Shown: piece after piece, positions 20,116-29,597 of the stretch
Numbering within the stretch: the first letter of the stretch is position 1
Layout of the letters: every line of letters starts with the position of its first letter
DNA from: Sinorhizobium sp. 8-89
Lineage (GTDB): Bacteria > Pseudomonadota > Alphaproteobacteria > Rhizobiales > Rhizobiaceae
Assembly: GCF_030124325.1 (NCBI RefSeq)
Contig: NZ_JASKLR010000002.1
Span: forward strand, 149,070-213,069
DNA: 64,000 nucleotides
Reading direction: 5' to 3'
Made by a program: the position numbers and the translations under genes
Notes under the pieces: model-generated
Seen by the model: only the letters and a program-made list of their open reading frames with translations
Databases searched by the model: none
What the model was told of the DNA's origin: nothing

Positions 20116-20508
20116 TCAGTTCGCGCGAACCACGGCATCGCCCTTGGCCGCAAGCACCGCCAGATCCGCCGGCTTCAGTTCGACGGACTCGCCGCAGCCG
20201 CAGGCGGACGTCTGGTTCGGGTTGTTGAAGGTGAAACCGGAGCGCAACGGCGTCACTTCGAAATCCATCTGAGTGCCGAGCAGGTAAAGCACGGCCTCGG
20301 GCGCGACCCAGACCTTCGCATCCAGATGTTCGACCAAGTCGTCCTTGCTGTTTGGCTCGGTCACGAGATCGACGGCATATTCCATGCCGGCGCAACCGCC
20401 CTTCTTGATGCTGACGCGGATGCCCTTGGCATCGCCTCCAGCATTCTCAACGATCGACCGCACGCGGCCCGCGGCGGCATCGGTCAAGCTCATTATGGCA
20501 AAGCCCAT
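20116..20508 (-). CDS. sufA: A-type Fe-S carrier
   Basis: 130-aa A-type carrier that receives Fe-S clusters from SufBCD and passes them to client proteins. The three ligand cysteines are present: C39 (KKGGCAGM), C103 and C105 (SACGCGES). ATG 20508 is chosen because AAGGAGAAG sits just upstream; the GTG at 20526 overlaps that site. Last gene of the leftward suf operon, 91 bp after sufT. Confidence 0.93.
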   Translation of the reverse strand: MGFAIMSLTDAAAGRVRSIVENAGGDAKGIRVSIKKGGCAGMEYAVDLVTEPNSKDDLVEHLDAKVWVAPEAVLYLLGTQMDFEVTPLRSGFTFNNPNQTSACGCGESVELKPADLAVLAAKGDAVVRAN

Positions 20509-20599
20509 CGGCTTCTTCTCCTTCACGTCGCCGGGGTAAAGGCCCGGCGCCTTCCAGAATCTAATGTAATGCCCGCGTCTTAACGGATCAATATGAGGC

Positions 20600-20980
20600 T
20601 CAGTACCAGCCGAGCGCGACCTGCGCCTCTTCCGACATGCGGTCCGGCGTCCATGGCGGATCGAACGTCATAGTCACTTCGACGCCTGAGACACCCTCGA
20701 CAGCGCCGACAGCGTTCTCGACCCAACCCGGCATTTCTCCGGCAACGGGGCAACCGGGCGCCGTCAGCGTCATCTCGATTTTCACCATCCGGTCGTCTTC
20801 GATGTCGATCTTGTAGATGAGTCCGAGTTCGAAGATGTCGGCCGGGATTTCCGGATCGTAGACCGTCTTCAAAGCGGCGATGATGTCATCGCTGAGGCGC
20901 GCCAGTTCTTCGGCGGGCATGGCCGAATGCACGATGCCCTCGCGGACATCGATCTTTTCTTCCGTTGCGTCCAGGCTCAT
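20600..20980 (-). CDS. sufT: SUF-system assembly protein SufT (DUF59/MIP18 family)
   Basis: 126-aa DUF59 protein. It has the family motifs DPEIP (42-46), FELGLIYKIDI and TLTAPGCP (C77). SufT-type proteins help Fe-S maturation, mainly under high demand. In Agrobacterium nomenclature this position is sufX. It is separated from sufS by 120 bp that hold a hairpin repeat, so its expression could be partly uncoupled from the upstream genes. Confidence 0.9.
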   Translation of the reverse strand: MSLDATEEKIDVREGIVHSAMPAEELARLSDDIIAALKTVYDPEIPADIFELGLIYKIDIEDDRMVKIEMTLTAPGCPVAGEMPGWVENAVGAVEGVSGVEVTMTFDPPWTPDRMSEEAQVALGWY

Positions 20981-20993
20981 ATCGGCCTCCTTA

Positions 20994-21100
20994 GATCACC
21001 ACGATTTTGGATCGATTTGACCGAAAATCATGAACGATCGATTTTAACAAGTCAGAGCGGGATGCGGGCGGAAAACCGCACATATTTTCCGCGTCCCGCC
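20994..21100. repeat. GCGGGA-GGAAAA hairpin repeat, copy B, between sufS and sufT
   Basis: Contains gcgggatgcgggcggaaaac and an inverted ttttccgcgtcccgc, giving a long hairpin, followed on the left by a cgattttggatcgatttgacc/gatcgatttt region. It resembles the hairpins at 30778 and 49244. Its position inside the suf operon could cause partial termination or mRNA stabilisation. Confidence 0.6.
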
Positions 21101-22342
21101 CTACGCGAAAAACTTCCGCGCATGATCCAGCGCATCGGCCAGCGCATCGACTTCGGCCCGCGTATTGTAGAGGCCGAAAGACGCACGGCATGTGGAGGTG
21201 ACTCCGAAGCGTTTCAAGAGCGGCTGCGCACAATGTGTCCCCGCTCTGACAGCAACGCCGGCACGGTCGATCACCATCGAAATGTCATGCGAGTGAATGC
21301 CAGCGATTTCGAATGAAAAAATGCTTCCCTTGCCGGGCGCATCGCCAAAGACCCTGAGCGAGTTGACTGCCGACAGCCGCTCACGCGCATAGGCGGTGAG
21401 ATCCGCCTCATGCGCCCTGATCGCGTCGCGGCCGATCATTTCCATGTAGTCGAGCGCGTAGCCGAGGCCGATCGCTTGGACGATCGGTGGCGTACCGGCT
21501 TCGAAGCGATGTGGCGGATCGTTGTAGGTAACCCGGTCCTCGGTTACTTCCTCGATCATCTCGCCGCCGCCCATGAAAGGCCGCATCTCCTTCAGGCGAT
21601 CCATCTTGCCGTAGAGCACGCCGACGCCGGACGGACCGTAGAGTTTGTGGCCGGTCATCACGTACCAGTCGCAATCAATGTCCTGAACATCGACCGGCAT
21701 ATGCACCGCACCCTGGCTGCCGTCGACGAGCACCGGAATGCCGCGCTCACGGGCGATGCGGCAGATTTCCTTCACCGGCACAACCGTACCGAGAGCGTTC
21801 GACATATGGGTGATGGCGATGAGCTTTGTCCGTTCCGTCAGGCATTTGACGAAGTCATCGATGTGAAACGCGCCGTCCTCGTCGACGGGCGCCCAGACGA
21901 GCTTCGCGCCTTGCCTTTCGCGGATGAAGTGCCAGGGAACGATGTTGGAGTGATGCTCCATGATCGAGATGACGATCTCGTCCCCCTCTCCGAGCTTCGG
22001 CATGCCGTAGCCGTAGGCAACCGTATTGATCGCCTCGGTCGAGGACTTCGTAAAGATGATGTTGTCAGCCGATGGCGCGTTCAGAAAGCGGCGAACCTTC
22101 TCGCGCGCCGCCTCGTAGGCTTCCGTCGCGGCATTGGAGAGGAAATGCAGGCCGCGATGGACGTTGGCATATTCATTGGAATAGGCATGAGCCACGGCGT
22201 CGATGACGAGCTGGGGCTTCTGCGCCGATGCACCGTTGTCGAGATAGACAAGCGGCTTGCCATAGACCATCCGCGAAAGGATCGGGAAATCCTTTCTGAT
22301 CGTCTCGACGTCGTAGGCCGGCACCGGCACCGTGTGTTCCAT
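21101..22342 (-). CDS. sufS: SufS-type (group II) cysteine desulfurase
   Basis: 413-aa PLP enzyme that takes sulfur from cysteine as a persulfide for Fe-S assembly. PLP lysine K233 lies in TGHKLYGPSG, and the catalytic cysteine C371 in RAGTHCAQPLL, without the long loop of IscS; this is the group II pattern. ATG 22342 is used; a TTG at 22354 directly abutting the sufD stop is possible. It lies just downstream of sufD, so translation is probably coupled. It is the second desulfurase of the operon; the first (26112-27278) is of the IscS/NifS type. Confidence 0.95.
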   Translation of the reverse strand: MEHTVPVPAYDVETIRKDFPILSRMVYGKPLVYLDNGASAQKPQLVIDAVAHAYSNEYANVHRGLHFLSNAATEAYEAAREKVRRFLNAPSADNIIFTKSSTEAINTVAYGYGMPKLGEGDEIVISIMEHHSNIVPWHFIRERQGAKLVWAPVDEDGAFHIDDFVKCLTERTKLIAITHMSNALGTVVPVKEICRIARERGIPVLVDGSQGAVHMPVDVQDIDCDWYVMTGHKLYGPSGVGVLYGKMDRLKEMRPFMGGGEMIEEVTEDRVTYNDPPHRFEAGTPPIVQAIGLGYALDYMEMIGRDAIRAHEADLTAYARERLSAVNSLRVFGDAPGKGSIFSFEIAGIHSHDISMVIDRAGVAVRAGTHCAQPLLKRFGVTSTCRASFGLYNTRAEVDALADALDHARKFFA

Positions 22343-22354
22343 GTCTTTGTCCAA

Positions 22355-23632
22355 TCAGGCGTGTTTTTCGAGCCAGGCTGAGATTATGCCTTCGAGCGCC
22401 TCGACCAGCTCTTCGTCATCTTCCAGCTCTTCAACGATCTCGGCCACGAAAGCGTTGACGAGCATCGCGCGGGCCTTGTTCTCCGGAATACCGCGGGCGA
22501 GCATATAGAAGAGTTGCGTGTGATCGATATCGATCACCGTTGCGCCGTGACCGCACTGCACGTCATCGGCGAAGATTTCGAGCTCCGGCTTCGCCGAGAA
22601 ATCCGCGTCGTCGGACAAGAGCAACGTGTTGCACGACATCTTCGCATCGGTCTTCTGCGCGTCCTTGGCGACCAGGATCTTACCCTGGAATACGCCTTTT
22701 GCCCGGTCGAAGACGACGTTGCGGATGATCTCGCTCGAGGTCGTATGCGGCACGTCGTGGCTGAGCGTGAAGGTCACGTCCGTGTGGCTCTCGCCGCCAA
22801 GCAGGTTGATGCCGCGCAACGTCAAATCGGCGCCCTCGCCGCTCGCCTTGCCGTGGATTTCCTGGCGCACCAGCTTGCCGCCGGCATTGATGACGAAGAG
22901 GTGCAGCTTGGCGTCCTTGCCGAGGTCGAAGCGGATCTGTCCAAGATGCGTGTCCGCCAGGCCCTGCTGCTGCAGAATGATCCAGATCACATCGGCGCGT
23001 TCGGCGAGCGTCACATCGCTCACCGTGGAAACGAAGCTTGCTTCCGCGTTCGTCGACAGGTGCCGCTCGATCACCGTCGCCTTGGCGCCGGCACCGAAGA
23101 ACACCGGAAAACGCGTGTGCGCCTGACCGTGGCTCTGGACGACCTGAATCTCGAGCGGCGCTTCCAGCTCGACATTTTCGGCAACCGCGATTTCGAGACC
23201 GCCGCGAACGAGCCCGCCATTGATCCGGCCGATTGCGTCGTCCGCGCCGAGCACGGTGAGACCGACTACCGCCGAACCATCAAGCAGGCTTTCGGTATAG
23301 GATCGTGCCGTCACACCCTTGGGAAGGCTCTTGAGGTCGGCCTGGCCGCTGCGAACGGCAAGCACGGACGAACCCGGAACGACGGCCTCGACCCTGTCGG
23401 CGAAGGCGGACGGATCGGCCGCGGGCACCGCGCGCAGCAACGTGCGCAGGTCCGTATAGTGCCAGGACTCGATGCGTCGCGTCGGCAATCCGGCAGTCCG
23501 CAGCTCATGAACGAGCGTGTCGCGGAGCGACAGCACGGCCCCATCGCCCGGCAGATCGCCGATCTGAGCGGTATAGGCATCGACGAGCGCCGTTTCGGCG
23601 GCCGTCATCTTGATAGCCTGTTGCATATTCAT
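22355..23632 (-). CDS. sufD: Fe-S assembly scaffold subunit SufD
   Basis: 425-aa beta-helix scaffold protein of the SufBC2D complex. The diagnostic C-terminal block is present: KMSCNTLLLSDDA, ADDVQCGHGATVIDID and YMLARGIPENKARAML. ATG 23632 is preceded by AAGGAGT at ideal spacing. It follows sufC after 22 bp and abuts sufS. Confidence 0.95.
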   Translation of the reverse strand: MNMQQAIKMTAAETALVDAYTAQIGDLPGDGAVLSLRDTLVHELRTAGLPTRRIESWHYTDLRTLLRAVPAADPSAFADRVEAVVPGSSVLAVRSGQADLKSLPKGVTARSYTESLLDGSAVVGLTVLGADDAIGRINGGLVRGGLEIAVAENVELEAPLEIQVVQSHGQAHTRFPVFFGAGAKATVIERHLSTNAEASFVSTVSDVTLAERADVIWIILQQQGLADTHLGQIRFDLGKDAKLHLFVINAGGKLVRQEIHGKASGEGADLTLRGINLLGGESHTDVTFTLSHDVPHTTSSEIIRNVVFDRAKGVFQGKILVAKDAQKTDAKMSCNTLLLSDDADFSAKPELEIFADDVQCGHGATVIDIDHTQLFYMLARGIPENKARAMLVNAFVAEIVEELEDDEELVEALEGIISAWLEKHA

Positions 23633-23654
23633 TCGAACACTCCTTCAACAGGCG

Positions 23655-24410
23655 TCAGGCTGCCGCCTCGATGAGATCCGCATAGCCCTTGGCTTCGAGT
23701 TCATGCGCCAGCGTCTTGTCGCCCGACTTGATGACCTGACCCTTGTAGAGGACGTGGACGGTATCCGGAACGATATAGTCGAGCAGGCGCTGGTAGTGTG
23801 TGATGACGATAACGGCGCGATCCGGCGAACGCAGCGCATTGACGCCATCGGCCACCACCTTGAGCGCGTCGATGTCGAGACCGGAGTCGGTTTCGTCGAG
23901 CACACACAGTTTCGGCTCCAGCAGCGCCATCTGCAGGATTTCCGCGCGCTTCTTCTCACCACCGGAGAAGCCGACGTTCAGAGGCCGGCGCAGCATTTCC
24001 GGAGCGATCTTGAGCTCGGCAGCGGCTTCCTTGACGCGGCGCATGAATTCCGGCGTCGTCAGTTCGTCCTCGCCGCGATACTTGCGCTGCTCGTTCATTG
24101 CCACCTTCAGGAACTGCATGGTGGCGACGCCGGGGATTTCGACCGGGTACTGGAAGGCGAGGAAGATGCCCTTCGCCGCACGCTCGGAAGCATCGAGCTC
24201 CAGGATGCTTTCCCCGTTATAAAGGATATCGCCCTCGGTCACTTCATAGTCTTCGCGTCCGGAAAGAATGTAAGACAGCGTCGACTTGCCCGAGCCGTTC
24301 GGTCCCATGATGGCGGCGACTTCACCCGCCTTCACGGTCAGGTTCAGCCCGCGGATGATCTCGGTGCCGTCTTCGGCGATGCGTGCGTGCAGGTTCTTGA
24401 TTTCAAGCAT
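23655..24410 (-). CDS. sufC: Fe-S assembly ATPase SufC
   Basis: 251-aa ABC-type ATPase that drives the SufBCD scaffold. Walker A GPNGSGKST (36-44), signature FSGGEKKR and Walker B LCVLDETDSGLD are intact; the ETDSGLD form is typical of SufC. ATG 24410 is used, with GAGGA upstream; a TTG at 24416 is less likely. It lies between sufB and sufD. Confidence 0.96.
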   Translation of the reverse strand: MLEIKNLHARIAEDGTEIIRGLNLTVKAGEVAAIMGPNGSGKSTLSYILSGREDYEVTEGDILYNGESILELDASERAAKGIFLAFQYPVEIPGVATMQFLKVAMNEQRKYRGEDELTTPEFMRRVKEAAAELKIAPEMLRRPLNVGFSGGEKKRAEILQMALLEPKLCVLDETDSGLDIDALKVVADGVNALRSPDRAVIVITHYQRLLDYIVPDTVHVLYKGQVIKSGDKTLAHELEAKGYADLIEAAA

Positions 24411-24489
24411 TTTCAATCGTCCTCTTCGGAAGCGAATAGTTTTTTGCGCGCAAGTCCCGTGCGCGTTTTTTCGATAGGTGGTCGAGGCC

Positions 24490-25959
24490 TTAGCCCACGG
24501 AGCCTTCCAGCGAGATGCCGATCAGCTTCTGCGCCTCGACGGCAAATTCCATCGGCAGTTCCTGAATGACTTCCTTGACGAAGCCGTTGACGATCAGCGC
24601 GATCGCCGCTTCTTCCGGAATGCCGCGCTGCAGGCAGTAGAACAGCTGGTCCTCGGAAATCTTGGACGTCGTCGCCTCGTGTTCGAACTGTGCGGTCGAA
24701 TTCTTCGCCTCGATATAGGGCACCGTATGCGCACCGCACTTGTCGCCGATCAGGAGCGAGTCGCACTGGGTGAAGTTGCGGGCGTTCTCCGCCTTGCGGT
24801 GGGCCGAAACCTGACCGCGATAGGTGTTGTCCGAAACGCCAGCGGCGATGCCCTTCGAAATGATGCGGCTCGACGTGTTCTTGCCGAGGTGGATCATCTT
24901 GGTGCCCGAGTCAACCTGCTGGTGACCGTTGGACACGGCGATCGAATAGAACTCGCCGCGCGAGCCGTCGCCGCGCAGAATGCAGGACGGATATTTCCAG
25001 GTGATCGCCGAGCCGGTTTCGACCTGCGTCCAGGAGATCTTGGAGTTCTTGCCGCGGCAATCGCCACGCTTGGTGACGAAATTGTAGATGCCGCCCTTGC
25101 CCTCCTTGTCGCCCGGATACCAGTTCTGCACCGTCGAATATTTGATCTCGGCCTCGTCGAGCGCGATCAATTCAACGACAGCGGCATGAAGCTGGTTCTC
25201 GTCGCGCTGCGGCGCCGTGCAGCCTTCGAGATAGGAGACATAGGCGCCTTCGTCGGCGATGATCAGCGTACGCTCGAACTGGCCCGTGTTCTTCTCGTTG
25301 ATGCGGAAATAGGTCGAAAGCTCCATCGGGCACCGCACGCCCTTCGGCACGTAGACGAAGGAACCGTCGGTGAATACGGCTGAGTTCAACGTCGCATAGA
25401 AGTTGTCCGTCGGCGGAACGACCGAGCCGAGGTACTTCCTGACCAGATCCGGATGCTCGCGGATCGCTTCCGAGATCGACATGAAGATCACGCCGGCCTT
25501 CTTCAGCTCTTCCTTGAAGGTGGTCACGACCGAGACGGAGTCGAACACTGCATCGACGGCAATCCTCGACTTCTGCACGCCGGCAAGGACTTCCTGCTCC
25601 TTGAGCGGGATGCCGAGCTTTTCGTAGACCTTGAGCAGTTCCGGATCGACCTCTTCGAGGGATCTCGGCCCCGTCGTGCCCTTCGGCGCGGCGTAGTAGT
25701 GAATTTCGTTGAAGTCGATCTTCGGGTAACGGACACGCGCCCAGCTCGGCTCATCCATTGTGAGCCAACGGCGATAGGCGTCGAGACGCCATTCAAGCAT
25801 CCATTCCGGTTCGTTCTTTTTGGCCGAAATGAAGCGAATGATGTCCTCGGACAGGCCCTTCGGCGCCTTGTCCATCTCGATATGCGTTTCGAAGCCGTAT
25901 TTGTACTGGTCCACGTCGATCTGACGGACCTGGTCAATGGTTTCCTGCACGGCAGGCAT
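24490..25959 (-). CDS. sufB: Fe-S assembly scaffold subunit SufB
   Basis: 489-aa core scaffold where new Fe-S clusters form. Conserved blocks include [55 protein letters not shown], and [20 protein letters not shown] near the C-terminus, with the cysteines involved in sulfur transfer and cluster binding. ATG 25959 follows GGAGAA; a longer in-frame start at 26025 has no conservation. It is 152 bp downstream of the NifS-like desulfurase in the same leftward operon. Confidence 0.96.
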   Translation of the reverse strand: MPAVQETIDQVRQIDVDQYKYGFETHIEMDKAPKGLSEDIIRFISAKKNEPEWMLEWRLDAYRRWLTMDEPSWARVRYPKIDFNEIHYYAAPKGTTGPRSLEEVDPELLKVYEKLGIPLKEQEVLAGVQKSRIAVDAVFDSVSVVTTFKEELKKAGVIFMSISEAIREHPDLVRKYLGSVVPPTDNFYATLNSAVFTDGSFVYVPKGVRCPMELSTYFRINEKNTGQFERTLIIADEGAYVSYLEGCTAPQRDENQLHAAVVELIALDEAEIKYSTVQNWYPGDKEGKGGIYNFVTKRGDCRGKNSKISWTQVETGSAITWKYPSCILRGDGSRGEFYSIAVSNGHQQVDSGTKMIHLGKNTSSRIISKGIAAGVSDNTYRGQVSAHRKAENARNFTQCDSLLIGDKCGAHTVPYIEAKNSTAQFEHEATTSKISEDQLFYCLQRGIPEEAAIALIVNGFVKEVIQELPMEFAVEAQKLIGISLEGSVG

Positions 25960-26111
25960 GTCGTTCTCCAATCTTGCCGGATCCAAGGTCCGACAGCTTG
26001 TCAACACGATGCGAACTTTGCGCACCGCTTATGTAATGGCTAAAAGGCGCTTTTCACCCCGTTTGCCAAGCGGAAAATTGCTTTTCCGCAATTTCGTTCA
26101 ATCGTCTTGCG

Positions 26112-27278
26112 TCACGCCGCCTGCCCGGTCGAGCGACGGCGGGCCGCCACTTTCGCGAACACCGTCGCACAACGCTCGATTTCAGCCTCCGTCGTCGCCT
26201 CGCCGATCGAAATACGCAGCGCTCCCTGGCGGGGGTCGTAGCCCATCGCCGTCAGCACATGGCTCTGCCCGACCTTGCCGGAGGAGCAGGCCGATCCCGC
26301 CGAAAGCGCTACGCCTTCGAGGTCGAAAGCGATCTGGCCAGTTTCGGCCTTGAGACCCGGAAGCGTGAAAAAGCTCGTGTTGCCGATACGCGAAACATCG
26401 CGCCCGTGGATTATCACATCCGGCGCCGACAACTGCATTTCGGCTTCGAGCCGATCGCGCAAGGCGGCAATGGCGGCCATACGCTCTTCTATATTGTTGG
26501 CGGCAGCACGGGCAGCCGCTCCAAAGCCAACAAGCGCCGGTGCATTTTCCGTACCGGAACGATGGCCTTTTTCCTGTCCGCCACCACGGATCAACGGCGA
26601 AGGCATCATGACTTCGCCACGCGCCACGAGCGCGCCCGCACCTTTTGGCCCGCCGATCTTATGCGATGAAACGATGAGGAAATCCGCGTCTAGCGCCTCG
26701 ATCGACAACGGCAAGCGACCGGCCGCCTGCACCACATCGACAACCAGGAGGCCACCATGGGCGCGAACGATGGCCGCGACCTCGGAGATGGGCTGGACGA
26801 TGCCCGTCTCGTTATTGGCGAGCATCACGGTGACCATCGGCAGCCCAGCTTGACGATCATGGGAAGCAAGCAGCGCTTCCAGCGCAGCGCAATCGATCAC
26901 GCCGGCGGCCGTCACCGGCACCTCGCAAACATCTTCGCGCGCGAAACGCCCGCCCTCGCGTACTGCCGGATGTTCGATAGCCGAAGCGTAGAGCCTGGCG
27001 ATCCGGAGCGGCGTCCGCCCCATGCGGAAATCCGGGGTCAGCACCATGTTGGCGGCCTCGGTGGCGCCGCTGGTGAAGGTGACTGAGGCGGCTTGCGCGC
27101 CACAAAGCGCAGCGACGTCACGCCGCGCGCTTTCGACAAGCGCCCGCAGCGCCCTGCCCTCGCCGTGAACAGACGACGGATTGCCGATGCGGTCGACCAC
27201 GGACAGGAAAGCCTCGCGCGCTTCGGCCAAAAGCGGCGCTGTGGCGTTCCAATCCATATAAATGCGCGGTCCCGACAT
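26112..27278 (-). CDS. IscS/NifS-type (group I) cysteine desulfurase, first gene of the suf operon
   Basis: 388-aa PLP enzyme supplying sulfur for Fe-S biogenesis. PLP lysine K207 is in SSHKIGGPKG and catalytic C331 lies in the group I loop SAGSACSSGKVGQSHVL. The order desulfurase-B-C-D-S-T-A matches the rhizobial/Agrobacterium sufS2BCDS1XA operon, so it could be called sufS2. The upstream divergent region carries an ICE (Irr) motif and an IRO-like (RirA) motif, which suggests iron-responsive control of the whole operon. Confidence 0.92.
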   Translation of the reverse strand: MSGPRIYMDWNATAPLLAEAREAFLSVVDRIGNPSSVHGEGRALRALVESARRDVAALCGAQAASVTFTSGATEAANMVLTPDFRMGRTPLRIARLYASAIEHPAVREGGRFAREDVCEVPVTAAGVIDCAALEALLASHDRQAGLPMVTVMLANNETGIVQPISEVAAIVRAHGGLLVVDVVQAAGRLPLSIEALDADFLIVSSHKIGGPKGAGALVARGEVMMPSPLIRGGGQEKGHRSGTENAPALVGFGAAARAAANNIEERMAAIAALRDRLEAEMQLSAPDVIIHGRDVSRIGNTSFFTLPGLKAETGQIAFDLEGVALSAGSACSSGKVGQSHVLTAMGYDPRQGALRISIGEATTEAEIERCATVFAKVAARRRSTGQAA

Positions 27279-27398
27279 CGTTTCCTTCGCTAGAACAAAT
27301 GGCTTGGCCGTTACAATCGGCGCCGTTGCATTTTCCTTGAATTTTCCGCGCCGCTTGCCTTATGAGACGAAGCACATGGCGGAATGCCCGCACCGAAG

Positions 27399-27415
27399 TT
27401 TTGAACGGTTCTAAA
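27399..27415. promoter_or_regulatory. ICE motif (putative Irr-binding site) upstream of the suf operon
   Basis: TTTTGAA-cgg-TTCTAAA matches the rhizobial iron-control element TTTAGAA-N3-TTCTAAA with one mismatch. A further half site TTTAGAA is at 27422-27428. It is 121 bp before the desulfurase start and 87 bp before the divergent hydrolase start. Confidence 0.7.
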
Positions 27416-27432
27416 CTGGGTTTTAGAAAACC

Positions 27433-27447
27433 TGACTGCTTTCGTCA
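27433..27447. promoter_or_regulatory. IRO-box-like site (putative RirA target)
   Basis: TGA-N9-TCA (tgactgctttcgtca) matches the short IRO-box core linked to RirA control. The core is short enough to arise by chance in a region of this size, but it sits 18 bp from the ICE motif and upstream of suf genes, where dual Irr/RirA control is known in relatives. Confidence 0.45.
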
Positions 27448-27501
27448 AGACAGATCGGCACTGAAACCGCGATTTGAACCAGAAACATTCCCGGAGAGCC
27501 A

Positions 27502-28179
27502 ATGCCCGAGATTATCTTCAACGGACCAGCCGGTCGCCTGGAAGGCCGTTATCAGCCTTCGAAACAGAAGAGCGCCCCGATCGCCATCATTCTGCACCCG
27601 CATCCCCAGTTCGGCGGCACGATGAACAACCAGATCGTCTATCAGCTTTTCTACATGTTCCAGAAGCGCGGCTTCACGACGCTCCGGTTCAACTTCCGCG
27701 GCATCGGGCGCAGCCAGGGTGAGTTCGATCACGGCGCGGGCGAACTCTCCGACGCCGCCTCCGCACTCGATTGGGTCCAGAGCCTGCATCCCGATTCCAA
27801 GAGCTGCTGGGTTGCCGGCTATTCCTTCGGAGCCTGGATCGGCATGCAACTGCTGATGCGCCGCCCGGAAATCGAGGGTTTCATGGCCGTCGCGCCGCAG
27901 CCGAACATCTACGACTTCTCGTTCCTCGCCCCTTGCCCCTCGTCCGGCCTGATCATCAACGGTGACTCCGACAAGGTAGCCCCCGAGAAGGACGTCAACG
28001 GCCTCGTCGACAAGCTCAAGGCTCAGAAGGGCATCCTGATTACGCACAAGACCGTGCCCGGTGCCAACCATTTCTTCAATGGCCAGATCGAGAACCTGAT
28101 GGCCGAGTGCGAGGATTATCTCGATCGCCGTCTCAACGGCGAATTGACGCCGGAACCGGCAGCCAAGCGCATCCGTTGA
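27502..28179 (+). CDS. Alpha/beta hydrolase (COG2945-like)
   Basis: 225-aa cytosolic hydrolase. The oxyanion segment HPHPQFGGTMNN and the helix FNFRGIGRSQGEFD are typical. The nucleophile is S108 in GYSFGAW; an acid in NGDSDKVAP and a His in GANHFF complete a triad. Substrate unknown; relatives are annotated as peptidase or esterase-like. ATG 27502 follows CCGGAGAG. It is divergent from the suf operon and might share its iron control. Confidence 0.88.
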   Translation: MPEIIFNGPAGRLEGRYQPSKQKSAPIAIILHPHPQFGGTMNNQIVYQLFYMFQKRGFTTLRFNFRGIGRSQGEFDHGAGELSDAASALDWVQSLHPDSKSCWVAGYSFGAWIGMQLLMRRPEIEGFMAVAPQPNIYDFSFLAPCPSSGLIINGDSDKVAPEKDVNGLVDKLKAQKGILITHKTVPGANHFFNGQIENLMAECEDYLDRRLNGELTPEPAAKRIR

Positions 28180-28197
28180 CAGATCGACAGTAATGAA

Positions 28198-28233
28198 GCG
28201 GTCCTTGCACGCAATACGGCGGGCGAGGACCGC
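28198..28233. terminator. Possible hairpin between convergent genes
   Basis: Inverted repeat gcggtcct (28198-28205) and aggaccgc (28226-28233) with a 20-nt loop, 18 bp after the hydrolase stop. There is no T-run, so its terminator role is uncertain. Confidence 0.4.
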
Positions 28234-28249
28234 CGAGAATGCGTAGCGC

Positions 28250-29449
28250 CTAGCTCCGGCCAACCCAGTGCGGGACCGCAGGCGACACGACATGTGCCGG
28301 CGTTTCGGCGCACTCCACCCTGTTCCGTCCTGCGGCCTTGGCGGCATAGAGAGCCTTGTCCGCCCGTTGCATGGCCAATTCGAGCGGCTCGCCTGCGGCA
28401 ACCGCCGTGACCCCGAAACTGGCAGAGACCGTCACCGTTTCAGCCAGGCCGTCGATCCGCATCGATGCAGTCGCCGCGCGGATTCCGTGGGCAAGGACGC
28501 GCGCATCCGATAGGCCCGTCAGCGGAAGAAACACTGCAAACTCTTCGCCTCCGAGACGCCCGGCAACGGCGCGGCTTGGCATCAGATCGAGAAGCAGGCG
28601 GGAAAATCGACGGATCACCTCATCTCCGGTGTGGTGGCCGTATGTATCATTCACCCGCTTGAAATGGTCGAGGTCGGTAAGGATGAGCGCGCCGGGATGG
28701 CCCGCGCCGCGCCTTTCCAGCATGGGACCGAGACGCTCCCTGAAGCCCCGGCGATTGTAGAGGCCGGAGAGGGCATCGACTTCGGAGCTGGCCCGAGCGT
28801 CGTCGATGATGTCCTTGACCATGACGCCAAGCATCGCGAGACCGGTTCCGACGATCAGCATGGCGCCGAGAGCCTGCGAGATCAGCGCGAACGGGCTGGT
28901 GAGATAATCGGCTGCCGTTCTTCCGGCGCCTGCCGCAATCGCCGCGTAGATCTTCGCGAGATAGTAGGCTGCGCTCAAAGCCAGGAGCCCGAGCAGGATC
29001 CGGTCTGCATAGGTTCGCCGCCGCGAGCGGACGATCGCCGAGGCGGACCACGCCTGAATGAAGAAGAAAGGCATCTGGTAGAAAAAGGCGTGCTGCAAGG
29101 TGCCGCGCGGAAGGTCATAAATCAGAAGATCGACGATGACCGAAGCGATGAAGAAAGCAGCCAGCGCCGCAGGCCTGACCGGCACCTGATAAAACAGGCC
29201 GAGTCCGACGCGAAGCAGGCAGAAGCCGCCGAGGACGCTGGCGAAAGCGCCGATCGCGAGTATGCGGGGAAACGGGCTGAAGGGCAGAACGGCTTCAAAC
29301 ACCGCCGACAAGGAGGCGATAGCGAAACAGGCGGCTATCCAGATCGCCGGTCGGCCCGAGCGGCTCTTTGCCGCAATGATGAGAAATGCGACCACGAATA
29401 TCTGGGCGACGATGAAATTCACCGCCAGAAGGGAAATCGCACCACCCAT
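28250..29449 (-). CDS. Membrane-bound diguanylate cyclase (GGDEF domain)
   Basis: 399-aa inner-membrane protein. Roughly the first 220 residues form six to seven membrane helices without a recognised sensor motif; the rest is a GGDEF domain (DALSGLYNRRGF, LTDLDHFKRVNDTYGH, active-site GGEEF, ADKALYAAKAAGRNRV). It should make cyclic di-GMP. No RxxD inhibitory site is obvious upstream of GGEEF. I chose ATG 29449, with GGAAG upstream, over GTG 29503. It is a single gene between a hydrolase and anmK. Confidence 0.88.
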   Translation of the reverse strand: MGGAISLLAVNFIVAQIFVVAFLIIAAKSRSGRPAIWIAACFAIASLSAVFEAVLPFSPFPRILAIGAFASVLGGFCLLRVGLGLFYQVPVRPAALAAFFIASVIVDLLIYDLPRGTLQHAFFYQMPFFFIQAWSASAIVRSRRRTYADRILLGLLALSAAYYLAKIYAAIAAGAGRTAADYLTSPFALISQALGAMLIVGTGLAMLGVMVKDIIDDARASSEVDALSGLYNRRGFRERLGPMLERRGAGHPGALILTDLDHFKRVNDTYGHHTGDEVIRRFSRLLLDLMPSRAVAGRLGGEEFAVFLPLTGLSDARVLAHGIRAATASMRIDGLAETVTVSASFGVTAVAAGEPLELAMQRADKALYAAKAAGRNRVECAETPAHVVSPAVPHWVGRS

Positions 29450-29597
29450 TCGATAGCTTCCGAACAGTTCCGATTGCGAATCACGGATCCGCACAAATCT
29501 CACACACCAAAGGTATCCTACTGGCGGTGTACGAAGAAATAATTAGAGCAGGACAAGGAAAGGTGTGAAGCCGCCGTTGTGGCCGTTCGATGTGCCT

